This document shows, piece after piece, positions 1 through 8,537 of a DNA stretch of 64,000 bases. Made by a program: the position numbers and the translations under genes. The notes under the pieces are model-generated. The model was not told where the DNA came from. It ran no database searches and saw only the letters and a program-made list of their open reading frames with translations. Position 1 is the stretch's first letter; each line of letters begins with the position of its first letter. Source of the DNA: an uncultured Porphyromonadaceae bacterium (lineage in GTDB: Bacteria; Bacteroidota; Bacteroidia; Bacteroidales; Muribaculaceae); contig UQKE01000002.1 in assembly GCA_900541555.1 (NCBI GenBank), forward strand, positions 43,511 to 107,510, written 5' to 3'.

Positions 1-2
1 AA

Positions 3-167
3 AAGTTCAAATGCGTATATAGCGAGGAGCAACCGATTGGAAGGACGGCGACCGGCGATGCATCCCGTTTGCGCGTCAATGGATCGATAGTCCATGTTAC
101 GGCAATTTTCGGATTTACGCTTGCCGGCTTGCTTGTGAACGACGTTCGGCGAGAATCGCTTATTTGA
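3..167 (+). CDS. C-terminal end of a ThiF/HesA-family protein, probably tRNA ct6A37 dehydratase TcdA (partial)
   Basis: The frame is open from the window edge to a TGA at 165-167, giving the last 54 residues of a protein whose start lies outside. It contains a VYSEEQP stretch followed by GSIVHVTAIFGFTLAGLLV. This resembles the C-terminal end of ThiF-fold tRNA threonylcarbamoyladenosine dehydratases, where a 'VFS.E.P' strand precedes a Gly-rich helix. TcdA cyclises t6A37 to ct6A. The ThiF adenylation core is not visible, so other E1-like proteins (MoeB, ThiF) remain possible. The 3' end overlaps the convergent DUF4886 gene by 8 bp. Another tRNA-A37 enzyme, TrmN6, lies one gene away, which fits but does not prove the call. 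Confidence 0.5.
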   Translation, partial: KFKCVYSEEQPIGRTATGDASRLRVNGSIVHVTAIFGFTLAGLLVNDVRRESLI

Positions 168-1035
168 CAGGCGTTATTTTAAATGGATATTTGACGGCAT
201 TGTGGGCAGCGGTCCAAGCTGTCTTTTTTTGGTATTCGGAAATGCCTCGTGGCGCGAATTTGTTGCCGATTGCCGATTTTTTGAAAATAGCCTCAAACCA
301 TGTGCATGCTGCCGTGTATCGGCCATAGGTGAGTTGCAGATGATACCCGTCGCGGCAAAATTTGTCGCCTATTTTGGATGTCCTTGCGTTTTGAATGGCT
401 GTGCCGCAAGGAATCAATATGTCGAATTTCTCTAATTTGAGCGCTTTCTGTGTGGCAGAAAGGATGGCATTGTACATAGCGGACTGCGAATTTCGGTAGT
501 TTTTAAATCCCGGATGCTTGGAATCGGCGGCATAAGCCCATGTCATGTGGAACATAAATTTGGTGTCGTTCCGAACACCTTTTTTCACATAATTCATTAG
601 CTTCGACAGGTATGGGACGTAGGTCGACGGCAATCCGGAATCGTGGCTTGCTTGCTGAAACGACACGTAGTCCCAACTTTCATCGGCCAAAACTTCTTTC
701 AGCGTCATGTGCGGCGTGTTGACTTTGACTCCTTTTTCTATTTTGCGGTATTCATACACTGGCTTGTCGTCGACGACAAATTGCCAATGTTGCTGCAAAG
801 AGCAACCGCCATAATATAGATTCCCGACGATCACTTCAATGCTGTCGGCAGCAGCCAAGCGATAGAAATATTGTTCGATCGCATCTTGCGAAAAGCTGTT
901 TCCTATGGCAAGGATGCGGACGATTTTGTCGTTGGGTCGCTCTTTGGGCGGTTCCGGATTTTGAGCCGATGCAAATTGCCCGAAAGCGATGGCTATCAAC
1001 AAAAGGCAAAGCCTTAGGCGAATGGAAAACTTCAT
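160..1035 (-). CDS. DUF4886 SGNH-like secreted protein
   Basis: A 291-residue protein with a clear signal peptide (basic start, LLLIAIAFGQFASAQ, cut near residue 24). The mature protein begins with VRILAIGNSFSQDA, the GNSFS block typical of DUF4886 proteins, which are thought to adopt an SGNH-hydrolase fold with this Ser as nucleophile. A later FQQASHDSG block and a C-terminal DGYHLQ motif (Asp and His of the SGNH triad) support this. In Bacteroidales such proteins are usually exported and associated with glycan or ester hydrolysis; the substrate cannot be read from sequence. It is a single-gene unit converging on the ThiF-family gene. A weak TTATTTTG box lies upstream. Confidence 0.8.
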   Translation of the reverse strand: MKFSIRLRLCLLLIAIAFGQFASAQNPEPPKERPNDKIVRILAIGNSFSQDAIEQYFYRLAAADSIEVIVGNLYYGGCSLQQHWQFVVDDKPVYEYRKIEKGVKVNTPHMTLKEVLADESWDYVSFQQASHDSGLPSTYVPYLSKLMNYVKKGVRNDTKFMFHMTWAYAADSKHPGFKNYRNSQSAMYNAILSATQKALKLEKFDILIPCGTAIQNARTSKIGDKFCRDGYHLQLTYGRYTAACTWFEAIFKKSAIGNKFAPRGISEYQKKTAWTAAHNAVKYPFKITPVK

Positions 1036-1118
1036 GACTTTAATTGTTTATATGAAAACGGCAAAATAAGAAAATTTATTTCATACGGGATAATTTTATT
1101 TCGTAATTTTACGGAGCT

Positions 1119-1838
1119 ATGGGAAGGACGGAATTTAATTTTCAGCAATTTTCTGTAAGACAGGCAGATTGCGCAATGAAATTAGGAACCGACAGCGTAT
1201 TGCTTGGCGCATGGTGTGATGTTGGCGCAGCGCGGCGGATTCTTGATGTCGGGACCGGTTGCGGCATTGTTGCGTTGATGGCTGCCCAAAAAAACAAATC
1301 TGCACAAATCGATGCCATCGAAATCGACGAAGCTGCTGCACGGGAAGCGGCATTTAATTTTGAATGCTCGAAATGGGGGAGCCGGTTGAAGGCGATTCAT
1401 GCGGATTTTTTAATGTTTGCTCCGGCAGAACCGTATGATGCAATAGTGTCCAATCCGCCGTTTTTCAATTCCGGCGCATTGGCGCCAAACAAGCGCCGTG
1501 CGGTAGCCCGGCATACGGAGACATTGCCTTTTGAGCGACTTTTTCGACATGTCGCAAAGTTGCTTTCCGAGAATGGAAAGTTTTCGATGATTGCGGCTTT
1601 TGACGCAAAAAGCGAAGTGGAATTTTGGGCCGGAGAATGCAATTTGTGGATTTGTCGGCGTGCCGGAGTGCGAACAACGCCTGAAAAACCGATAAGGCGT
1701 TATTTATGGGAATTTTCGAAACGTCCGGCGACGCTTGTCGAAGAAGAAATTTCCATTCAAGACGAATTGGGAAGCCGCACGGCTTGCTATCGCGAATTGA
1801 CGAGGGATTTCTATTTGCAAGATGCAAGAAATGAATAA
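1119..1838 (+). CDS. trmN6: tRNA1(Val) (adenine(37)-N6)-methyltransferase
   Basis: A 239-residue class I SAM methyltransferase. Motif I is DVGTGCGIVAL (residues 43-53), the acidic motif II is IEIDEAA, and motif IV is the N6-adenine signature NPPF (112-115), followed by RRAVARH, typical of the YfiC/TrmN6 group. The start FNFQQFSV also matches this family, whose members methylate A37 of tRNA1(Val) in E. coli. The ATG is preceded by TTACGGAGCT, an acceptable ribosome site. It is transcribed divergently from the DUF4886 gene and stands alone. The family assignment is firm; the exact tRNA substrate in Bacteroidales is inferred. Confidence 0.88.
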   Translation: MGRTEFNFQQFSVRQADCAMKLGTDSVLLGAWCDVGAARRILDVGTGCGIVALMAAQKNKSAQIDAIEIDEAAAREAAFNFECSKWGSRLKAIHADFLMFAPAEPYDAIVSNPPFFNSGALAPNKRRAVARHTETLPFERLFRHVAKLLSENGKFSMIAAFDAKSEVEFWAGECNLWICRRAGVRTTPEKPIRRYLWEFSKRPATLVEEEISIQDELGSRTACYRELTRDFYLQDARNE

Positions 1839-1956
1839 AAAATACGAATAAGAGTTTAATAGGATGCAAAATAGTAAAATAAATCATAACTTTACGCTAT
1901 GGAATTAAACTTATTGGGAAAAATAGCGTCAGAGCAATAAATAAAAGGAGTGAATT

Positions 1957-3054
1957 ATGAAACGAATCGGATTTTTTATTTTGCCGTGCTTGTTATCCTT
2001 TCTTCCAATGAAAGGGCAAAGCTATTATGACGACGATATATATTATGATCCGTCGAAAGAAAAAGAAACTCCGGAAATAGTAATCACGGAGCATGACAAT
2101 ACACCTTCATATACGATAACATATTCGTCGACAAATGATTCTTGGAGCGATTCTTGGACCGACGATGTCGATGAATATAATCGCAGGGGTGGCATTTACG
2201 CTGTTTCCGACACCCTGACGGTGTCGCCGGATTCTCTTCCGGCAACTTCGGATGTGTTTCAATATACGGAACGCATTGAGCGATTTGAGAATCCTGACAT
2301 TATTAAAAGCTCGTCGGACGAACAGCTGAAAGAACTGTACTATGCAGACGAAGTGAACATTTATTTAGGCACGCCGTCCACTTACGTCTCAATCAATGGA
2401 TATACGCCATGGTATAATTTCTGGTATGATCCGTGGCCGTGGTATACGTCGTGGTATTACAGTCCGTGGCCTTATTATTCGTCGTGGTATTATTGGAGTT
2501 GGCATGATCCGTTCTGGCATCCGCATTATTATTGGGGATGGAGTCCGTATCGTCCACATTATCATCATCATTATTGGGGAGGCGGATACATTCCGCCACG
2601 GCGGCACTATGCCGACGGCGGACGCCGTCCTTTCGGCGGAGGCAGAACGACAACCAATTATGGCGGGCGCCGTCCGGCAACATCGAATCGATACGATTCG
2701 CATGTGACAACCGGCCGCCGACCTTCATCGTCGAGCTACATTCGTCCGTCGCAGACCGTGCAACCTTCGACAACAACGACTCCATCGCGCGACAGAATAT
2801 ACCTTAACAATGGGCGCGGACGCACGTCGATTGAACGGAGCACGACGACAAACAGACTGACAACGCCGTCGACAACAACTACACCGCGACGCAACTCCGT
2901 CACAAACAGGCCGTCGACAACACAGCGCGGTCGCACGCCATCGTATACGAACAGTCGTCCGTCGACAGGTCGCAGCACCACGATAAGTCCTTCGAGAAGT
3001 TCCGGCGGACGCGGGTCTTTTGGTGGCGGTGGCAGAAGCGGCGGCAGACGTTAA
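1957..3054 (+). CDS. Secreted Trp/Tyr/His-rich low-complexity protein
   Basis: A 365-residue protein with a signal peptide (KRIGFFILPCLLSFLPMKGQ). The start is supported by AAAGGAG seven bases before the ATG. Residues about 25-135 are acidic and Ser/Thr/Tyr-rich. Residues 149-211 hold 13 Trp, about 14 Tyr and 7 His, mostly as repeated PW/SWYY/DPFW blocks. Residues 212-365 are Arg/Ser/Thr/Pro-rich and end in Gly-rich GGRGSFGGGGRSGGRR. No catalytic domain is seen. The gene ends 10 bp before the barrel gene, so the two are probably co-transcribed. An envelope-associated or surface-exposed role is inferred. I do not recognise a function. Confidence 0.75.
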   Translation: MKRIGFFILPCLLSFLPMKGQSYYDDDIYYDPSKEKETPEIVITEHDNTPSYTITYSSTNDSWSDSWTDDVDEYNRRGGIYAVSDTLTVSPDSLPATSDVFQYTERIERFENPDIIKSSSDEQLKELYYADEVNIYLGTPSTYVSINGYTPWYNFWYDPWPWYTSWYYSPWPYYSSWYYWSWHDPFWHPHYYWGWSPYRPHYHHHYWGGGYIPPRRHYADGGRRPFGGGRTTTNYGGRRPATSNRYDSHVTTGRRPSSSSYIRPSQTVQPSTTTTPSRDRIYLNNGRGRTSIERSTTTNRLTTPSTTTTPRRNSVTNRPSTTQRGRTPSYTNSRPSTGRSTTISPSRSSGGRGSFGGGGRSGGRR

Positions 3055-3064
3055 TATAAACAAA

Positions 3065-4687
3065 ATGGAAAAGATGAGACAAAAAAGAATAATTATATCA
3101 AGCTGCATGGCAGCATGCCTGTTGGGCGCAATTTCAACGAATGCGCAGAGCGCTTTCGATTTATACTCAATTTCGCAAACTGATTTGAAAGGTACGGCGC
3201 GTTTCATGTCGATGGCCGGAGCGTTTGGTGCATTGGGCGGCGATTTGTCGACATTGAATCAGAATCCGGGCGGAATTGGAATATATCGCGGTTCGGAACT
3301 CGGTGCTACATTCGATTGGAATATAAAGAATACGACCATAGACAACCAATACAAAATAAAAGATAGAAACTTCAATTTCAATAATATCGGATACATAGGC
3401 TCTTTCCGCACGAACAACAGAATTGTGCCATATATCAATTGGGGATTCTCTTACTCGAAAACTGCATCCTTCAAACGCCGTTATGGCGGCCAAATCGCAA
3501 ACATTGGCAATTCGATGACAAACTATGTGGCGAATCAATCGGCCGGATGGTATGCCGACGAATTGGGATATGTGGCCGATAAATATAATCCATATCAAAG
3601 TTCGTATGCGCCATGGATGAGCATCCTTGCCTACAATGCCTATTTGATAAATCCTGCGAATACGGACGGCAATTTGTATTCCGGCTTGTATCAGCCAAAC
3701 CATTCAAGCGGTTATGGCGAAATGGAAGTGGAAGAAAGCGGGGCTGTGAACGAATACAGCGTCAGCCTTGGCGGAAATGTATTGGACAAGGTGTATTTTG
3801 GAGCGACGTTGGGCATTACAGATATCGATTATAATTTGTATTCCTACTATGGCGAATCGATCGACAATGCTCTCGTGCCTTATGTTGCCAACGATAAATT
3901 CTTTTATGGAGATGGAAACGCTGCGTGGGGAATGGAAAATCTTTTCAGCATGTCGGGGACGGGGGTTAATTTTAAATTGGGCGCGATTATCAAACCCGTC
4001 AATGAGTTGCGAATAGGCTTGGCTTTCCATACGCCTACGTTTTATTCACTGAAATCGCAATACTATGCCAATGCGTCGGCGCGTTTCAGTTCTTATGATT
4101 TGCAAACGACTCACGATTTGTCGACTTTTGAAGAAACAGATGATGGATATATCGGCGAAACGACTTTTGAAGCAAAGACTCCGTGGCGTTTTATGGGAAG
4201 TATTGCCGGAGTGATAGGCGGCAGGGGAATACTGAGCTTTGATTATGAGCGCGTTGTGTACGACGGAATGCGCGTGTCGTACGACAATGTGGAAGACCGA
4301 GAAGTGTCGGGTTATGTCAAACAATATTTCAAGGCAAGCGATATATTCCGTATCGGCGGCGAATTTAAAGTAACCCCTCAATTTAGTGTGCGCGCAGGAT
4401 ATTCCTATCAAACATCGCCTGTGACGGAAGAACTTAGCAGCGATGCAATTGATGTCGTTACGGCGGGAACAACATTGTCGTACACATTAGACAATAAGAT
4501 CCAGTATTATACGGCCGGTTTGGGCTATCGTTATAAGGCTTTTTATTTGGATTTCGCTTATGTGCACAAGAAAAGGGATAGCGACTATCATGCTTTTTCT
4601 TCGGAAGAAGGACAGCCGTTGCCCCCCATTGCAAAGGTGAAGGATGCAAACAACGAGATAGTATTCTCGTTAGGTTTCAAATTTTAA
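3065..4687 (+). CDS. Outer-membrane beta-barrel protein, OmpP1/FadL/PorV-like
   Basis: A 540-residue outer-membrane protein. I start at 3065 (MEKMRQKR) because the upstream extension lies inside the previous gene and the signal peptide (IIISSCMAACLLGAISTNAQ) follows directly. The mature N-terminus contains GTARFMSMAGAFGALGGDLSTLNQNPGGIGIY, the hallmark of Bacteroidetes FadL-like proteins, in which this conserved segment plugs the barrel. The rest alternates short amphipathic strands and ends with the aromatic terminal strand IVFSLGFKF, as expected for BAM-inserted barrels. Family members carry hydrophobic compounds; PorV-type relatives help type IX secretion. The cargo is unknown. It lies just downstream of the Trp/Tyr-rich secreted protein. 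Confidence 0.82.
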   Translation: MEKMRQKRIIISSCMAACLLGAISTNAQSAFDLYSISQTDLKGTARFMSMAGAFGALGGDLSTLNQNPGGIGIYRGSELGATFDWNIKNTTIDNQYKIKDRNFNFNNIGYIGSFRTNNRIVPYINWGFSYSKTASFKRRYGGQIANIGNSMTNYVANQSAGWYADELGYVADKYNPYQSSYAPWMSILAYNAYLINPANTDGNLYSGLYQPNHSSGYGEMEVEESGAVNEYSVSLGGNVLDKVYFGATLGITDIDYNLYSYYGESIDNALVPYVANDKFFYGDGNAAWGMENLFSMSGTGVNFKLGAIIKPVNELRIGLAFHTPTFYSLKSQYYANASARFSSYDLQTTHDLSTFEETDDGYIGETTFEAKTPWRFMGSIAGVIGGRGILSFDYERVVYDGMRVSYDNVEDREVSGYVKQYFKASDIFRIGGEFKVTPQFSVRAGYSYQTSPVTEELSSDAIDVVTAGTTLSYTLDNKIQYYTAGLGYRYKAFYLDFAYVHKKRDSDYHAFSSEEGQPLPPIAKVKDANNEIVFSLGFKF

Positions 4688-4710
4688 TAATGAGATTTAT
4701 TTTTCGGAAA

Positions 4711-4741
4711 AAAGGTGTGCCGAGATGGCACGCCTTTTTTG
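4711..4741. terminator. Bidirectional intrinsic terminator
   Basis: Arms 4711-4721 (AAAGGTGTGCC) and 4727-4737 (GGCACGCCTTT) pair over 11 bp with one wobble around a 5-nt loop, with a T run on the + side and an A run on the other. It separates the convergent barrel gene and mutS2. Confidence 0.85.
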
Positions 4742-4744
4742 TTT

Positions 4745-7198
4745 TTATTCGAACGAAACTACTGTAATGCCGGCTCCTCCAAATTGCACATGTTCGTCGC
4801 GATAGGACGCGACGCCTTGCACCGTATCGAGATATTCCCGGATTCGTTGTCTCAGGATTCCATATCCTGTCCCGTGCAGAATCCGCACCTGCTTGATGTT
4901 GAATTGCAAAGCATCGTCGATGAAATAGGATACTGCTTGCAAGGCTTCGTCGGTGCGCATGCCTCTGACATCGAGCTCTTGCTTGAAATGCAATTGCCGG
5001 TTTCGAATGGCATCGGAAGTCGTTGCTGAAACGAAAGATTTTTTTTGAGAGGAAGTGGCTTTTCGCATCGTTTTTTGCAATTTCTCGACAGGGATGGAAG
5101 ATTTGAATATGCCGACAGCCACAACCGCTTGACTCCCTTTTAGTTCTATTATTTCTCCGACGGAATTGCTGCCATCAATGGTCACTGTGTCTCCGATTTT
5201 GAGCGATTCTTTGGGGGCGGGTTGCTCTTGTTGTTTTGTCTTGCCATACCGCTGAACCTTACGAAGTTTCTCCGTCAATTTTGTTGCTTTTTCGGAGGCG
5301 GGGGTGGCAGATGTGTCGTCGAGTTTAAGTTTCAGTTCGTCTAACTCTTTGCGTATTTTTTTTGTTTTTTCTTTTTCAGCTTGAACTTTCTTGATTTCAT
5401 GGATTGCATTTTCGATAGAAGCATTGCTCTTCGACAAAATTTCCTTTGCTTCTGTTTTTGCTTCTTGCAGTATGGCTTTCCGGTCGTTGAGAAGTTGCCG
5501 TATGTCGGCTTCGTATTTTTCGGTCAAAGCCTCCAATTTCTTTTTCTCAACGCGGATGTCTTGCCTCTTATTTTGCCAATATCGTTTGTCTCTTGCAATG
5601 TCGAGCAGGTATTTATCCATATCGACATAGTCGGATCCGACAAGGTTTTTTGCATAGTCGACTACATCGGCAGGCAATCCTATTTTTTTTGCAATCTCTA
5701 TTGCGAAAGAACTTCCGGGCATTCCAATCGACAATTGAAACAAAGGTTGCATCTTCGTCCGGTCGTAGAGCATTGCTCCGTTCACGATACCATCTGTTTC
5801 GCCGGCAAAGGTTTTAAGATTTTGGTAGTGGGTGGTGATAATGGCAAATACACCTTTTTCGTTGAGCGATTTAAGTATGGCTTGGGCAATTGCTCCTCCA
5901 ATTTGCGGCTCTGTCCCTCCCCCAAATTCGTCGATGAGAATAAGACTTTTTCCAGAGCCATGCCGCATGAAATAGTTCATATTTGCCAAATGCGAGCTAT
6001 AAGTGCTCAACTCGTTTTCAATCGATTGCTCATCACCGATATCGATGAAAAAGTCATTGAAAATTCCAAAATGGGAGTTGTCGTTGACCGGAGGCAATAC
6101 GCCGCATTGAAGCATGTATTGCACGATTCCGACGGTTTTGAGACACACGGATTTTCCTCCGGCATTGGGACCGGAAATAAGCAAAATATGGGTCTTTTTA
6201 TCTAATTTGATTGAGAGGGGGACAACTTTTTTGCCTGTTTTTTCAAGTGTCAGGAATAGGACAGGATGCACGGCATTGTACCATTCTATTTCTTGCGTAT
6301 CCCCGATATTGGGCATGGACGCATTTGTTTCTTCTGCAAATATGGCTTTTGCGCGAATAAAGTCGAACCAGCCTATAATTTGATGAAGAGCAAGCAAGTC
6401 GGGCAACTCGGGGCGTATGCGATCTGCCACGGATATGAGGATTCGTGTGATTTCTCTTTTTATGTCGGCTTCGATTTCCCGAATGCGATTGTTGGTCTCT
6501 ACGATTTCTTCCGGTTCGATGAAAAAAGTTTTGCCGGTGGCTGATTCGTCGTGGACAATGCCGCGCACTTGTCGTTTATGCATGGGTTGCACCGGAATGA
6601 CCAAACGCCCGTCGCGAATAGCCGGATTACAATCTTTGTCGACAACGCCTTCCGCTTTGTAGCGGGCGAGAAGCCGTTGCATTATGCTGTTTACGCTTCC
6701 GGAAATGCTTGCCATTTGTTTTCTTAACCGCATCAATTCGGGCGAAGCATTGTCTTTGACATTCCCAAACTTGTCGATGACGGAATCGATCAGCGACAAA
6801 ATTTCAGGAAAAGGCGTCAATTTGTCGGCAAGGCTTTTCAGCTGAGGAAATTTGGCGCTGTTGTCGTCGTTGAAAAAATTGCATATTTCTGCCGCAGAGT
6901 GAAGGGTCTTTCTTAACCTGAATAATTCAGATTCGGTGAAAAAAGTTCCATCCACTTTGATTCGTGACAACTCTTGCCGCAAATCGTATACCGGACCATT
7001 GGGGAAATTATTGTCGCTTTTGCGAATTGAAAGGTATTCATTCGTTTGTTCCAACCAAGTTTGGATTGTCGCAAAATCCGATGAAAATTGCATTTCGTTG
7101 CATTTTTCTTTTCCCAATGGATTTTCGCAATGCGCGGCAATAGTATTTCGAACAATGTCGAATCCGATTTTTGATTCTAAATTTTGCGGATAAATCAC
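4745..7198 (-). CDS. mutS2: Endonuclease MutS2
   Basis: An 817-residue MutS2: MutS-type clamp and lever region (to about residue 310), ATPase with Walker A GPNAGGKS and Walker B LILIDEFGGGTEP, a long charged coiled coil (about 510-630), and a C-terminal Smr domain with LDVRG and HGTGYG. MutS2 acts on branched DNA to limit recombination and, in other bacteria, rescues collided ribosomes. The frame can be extended to a TTG at 7216, but a TAGTTTTG -7 box (7214-7221) overlaps that codon. The GTG at 7198 (MIYPQNLESKIGFD) matches the family N-terminus, so I chose it. The leader would then be very short. Confidence 0.93.
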   Translation of the reverse strand: MIYPQNLESKIGFDIVRNTIAAHCENPLGKEKCNEMQFSSDFATIQTWLEQTNEYLSIRKSDNNFPNGPVYDLRQELSRIKVDGTFFTESELFRLRKTLHSAAEICNFFNDDNSAKFPQLKSLADKLTPFPEILSLIDSVIDKFGNVKDNASPELMRLRKQMASISGSVNSIMQRLLARYKAEGVVDKDCNPAIRDGRLVIPVQPMHKRQVRGIVHDESATGKTFFIEPEEIVETNNRIREIEADIKREITRILISVADRIRPELPDLLALHQIIGWFDFIRAKAIFAEETNASMPNIGDTQEIEWYNAVHPVLFLTLEKTGKKVVPLSIKLDKKTHILLISGPNAGGKSVCLKTVGIVQYMLQCGVLPPVNDNSHFGIFNDFFIDIGDEQSIENELSTYSSHLANMNYFMRHGSGKSLILIDEFGGGTEPQIGGAIAQAILKSLNEKGVFAIITTHYQNLKTFAGETDGIVNGAMLYDRTKMQPLFQLSIGMPGSSFAIEIAKKIGLPADVVDYAKNLVGSDYVDMDKYLLDIARDKRYWQNKRQDIRVEKKKLEALTEKYEADIRQLLNDRKAILQEAKTEAKEILSKSNASIENAIHEIKKVQAEKEKTKKIRKELDELKLKLDDTSATPASEKATKLTEKLRKVQRYGKTKQQEQPAPKESLKIGDTVTIDGSNSVGEIIELKGSQAVVAVGIFKSSIPVEKLQKTMRKATSSQKKSFVSATTSDAIRNRQLHFKQELDVRGMRTDEALQAVSYFIDDALQFNIKQVRILHGTGYGILRQRIREYLDTVQGVASYRDEHVQFGGAGITVVSFE

Positions 7199-7213
7199 GG
7201 CGGTAAATTTTTG

Positions 7214-7221
7214 CAAAACTA
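7214..7221 (-). promoter_or_regulatory. -7 box for mutS2
   Basis: TAGTTTTG on the minus strand fits the Bacteroidetes TAnnTTTG box. No good -33 element is seen. Its position overlaps the most upstream possible start codon and so argues for the internal GTG start of mutS2. Confidence 0.5.
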
Positions 7222-7300
7222 CATAAAAGAATCGATTTCGCGAATATGAATGGCATGCACAAAAAAGAAAGCAAACAGAGGGAATCTTATGAAAAGATGC

Positions 7301-7308
7301 TAACTTTG
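7301..7308 (+). promoter_or_regulatory. -7 box for the 7.3-9.8 kb gene cluster
   Basis: TAACTTTG matches TAnnTTTG and lies 21 bp before the ATG of the small unknown gene. No TTG was found at the usual -33 spacing. Confidence 0.5.
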
Positions 7309-7329
7309 CGAAAATTTTAGGAATTTTCT

Positions 7330-7704
7330 ATGGACGGAGACACGCTTAAAAAATTGAAGAAAGACGTTGACGGCTTGGAAACGTATGAATATATTGCCAA
7401 TAATATTGGCAAATGCGACGATATAATGCCGGAATTGGTCGATAATATTATAAAGGTGGATCGAAATGGACAGTTCTTGGTCAGCACCGCTCGCTATTTG
7501 AATGCCATCGACAAGGCTAAATATGCAGAAAGCATATCGCGCTTGATTGAGGCTTCAATAGAAAAAGATCGCGACCGGAAGTATATGCCAAGTTTGTTGA
7601 CTAGCATTTGGGGCGAAGATTATGAAGCACGTGCAGAAGAACTGAGCGCGCAGGACGATAACTTCCGCCGCATTTACAAAAGAGTTTATCCAAAAGGATT
7701 TTGA
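7330..7704 (+). CDS. Conserved small cytoplasmic protein, unknown function
   Basis: A 124-residue, helix-rich, charged protein with no signal peptide or membrane segment. It contains regularly spaced acidic/hydrophobic helices (ETYEYIANNIGKCDDIMPEL, ISRLIEASIEKDRD) and ends with YKRVYPKGF. I do not recognise a family; it resembles small hypothetical proteins conserved in Bacteroidales. Its stop codon lies just before the start of the cyclophilin gene, and a TAACTTTG box sits 21 bp upstream, so it leads a three-gene unit with the cyclophilin and the M16 peptidase. A role linked to envelope protein quality control would be only a guess from context. Confidence 0.75.
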   Translation: MDGDTLKKLKKDVDGLETYEYIANNIGKCDDIMPELVDNIIKVDRNGQFLVSTARYLNAIDKAKYAESISRLIEASIEKDRDRKYMPSLLTSIWGEDYEARAEELSAQDDNFRRIYKRVYPKGF

Positions 7705-7706
7705 TA

Positions 7707-8537
7707 GTGGGCAGATTGGTAGTTGCATTGGCGATATGCCTCTGTTTGTCGGCCGCATCGTATGGTTTAAACAAGCAAAATAGAATGGAAGAGAAAGATA
7801 CAGTCGTATTATTGCACACGACAGAAGGCAATATTAAAATAAAATTATACGGCAATACGCCGATTCATCGGGATAATTTCGTAACCCATGTGAAAGATGG
7901 GGTATATGATAGCGTGTTGTTTCATCGGGTCATAAATGAATTTATGATTCAGGCAGGTGATCCTTCCTCAAAAACAGCCGTTTCCGGAACACTGCTCGGA
8001 GCTTCGAGTGCAGGGGAAGAGTTGACGGCGGAATTTGTCCCCGAATATTTTCATAAAAAAGGAGCCATTGCCGCCGCTCGCGCATCGGATGCAGTCAATC
8101 CGGAGAAAAAATCGTCCGGTTCGCAATTTTATATTGTAACAGGAAAGGTTTACAAAGCGAATGAGTTGGTCGCGATGGAAAAATCAATGCAAAACAAGCA
8201 GCGTCAGGCCGTTTTTGGCAAATTGGCCGAAGAACACAGGACAGAGATATTGAACTTGCGCAGAACACGCGACACGCTTGGATTGCAAGCACTTCAAAAT
8301 GAATTGATTGAAAAAACAGAGCAATTGTTGGCAGGCAAATTGTTTCATTTTTCTCCAAAACAAAAAGAAATTTATGTCACGATAGGAGGGACTCCTTTCC
8401 TTGATGGAGACTATACGGTTTTCGGAGAAGTTGTCGAAGGAATGGACGTTGTCGACAAGATACAGCAGGCAGCAACCGATCGAAACGACCGGCCTGAAAA
8501 AGATATTAGGATTTTAAAAGCGGAAATCGTTGAATGA
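7707..8537 (+). CDS. Exported cyclophilin-type peptidyl-prolyl cis-trans isomerase
   Basis: A 276-residue PPIase with an N-terminal signal peptide (GRLVVALAICLCLSAASYG). Cyclophilin motifs include VLFHRVINEFMIQAGDP (the F-H-R active-site block) and SSGSQFYIVTGK. A helical insert of about 70 residues (KANELVAMEKSM to LLAGKLFHFS) splits the fold before FLDGDYTVFGEVVEGMDVVDKI, as is usual in Bacteroidales homologues. It should assist protein folding in the periplasm. I chose the GTG at 7707 because AAGGA (7694-7698) sits 8 nt upstream; a TTG at 7701 is the alternative. It overlaps the M16 gene by 4 bp (ATGA). Confidence 0.88.
   Translation: MGRLVVALAICLCLSAASYGLNKQNRMEEKDTVVLLHTTEGNIKIKLYGNTPIHRDNFVTHVKDGVYDSVLFHRVINEFMIQAGDPSSKTAVSGTLLGASSAGEELTAEFVPEYFHKKGAIAAARASDAVNPEKKSSGSQFYIVTGKVYKANELVAMEKSMQNKQRQAVFGKLAEEHRTEILNLRRTRDTLGLQALQNELIEKTEQLLAGKLFHFSPKQKEIYVTIGGTPFLDGDYTVFGEVVEGMDVVDKIQQAATDRNDRPEKDIRILKAEIVE

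Noticed and set aside
2389-2807. Several overlapping frames on both strands over the Trp/Tyr-rich region
   Set aside because: They arise from the repetitive low-complexity codons of the secreted protein; none has a signal, promoter or ribosome site of its own.
5381-6205. A 274-codon frame antisense to mutS2
   Set aside because: Lies wholly inside a well-conserved gene in antisense, with a Cys/Phe-rich composition typical of shadow frames.
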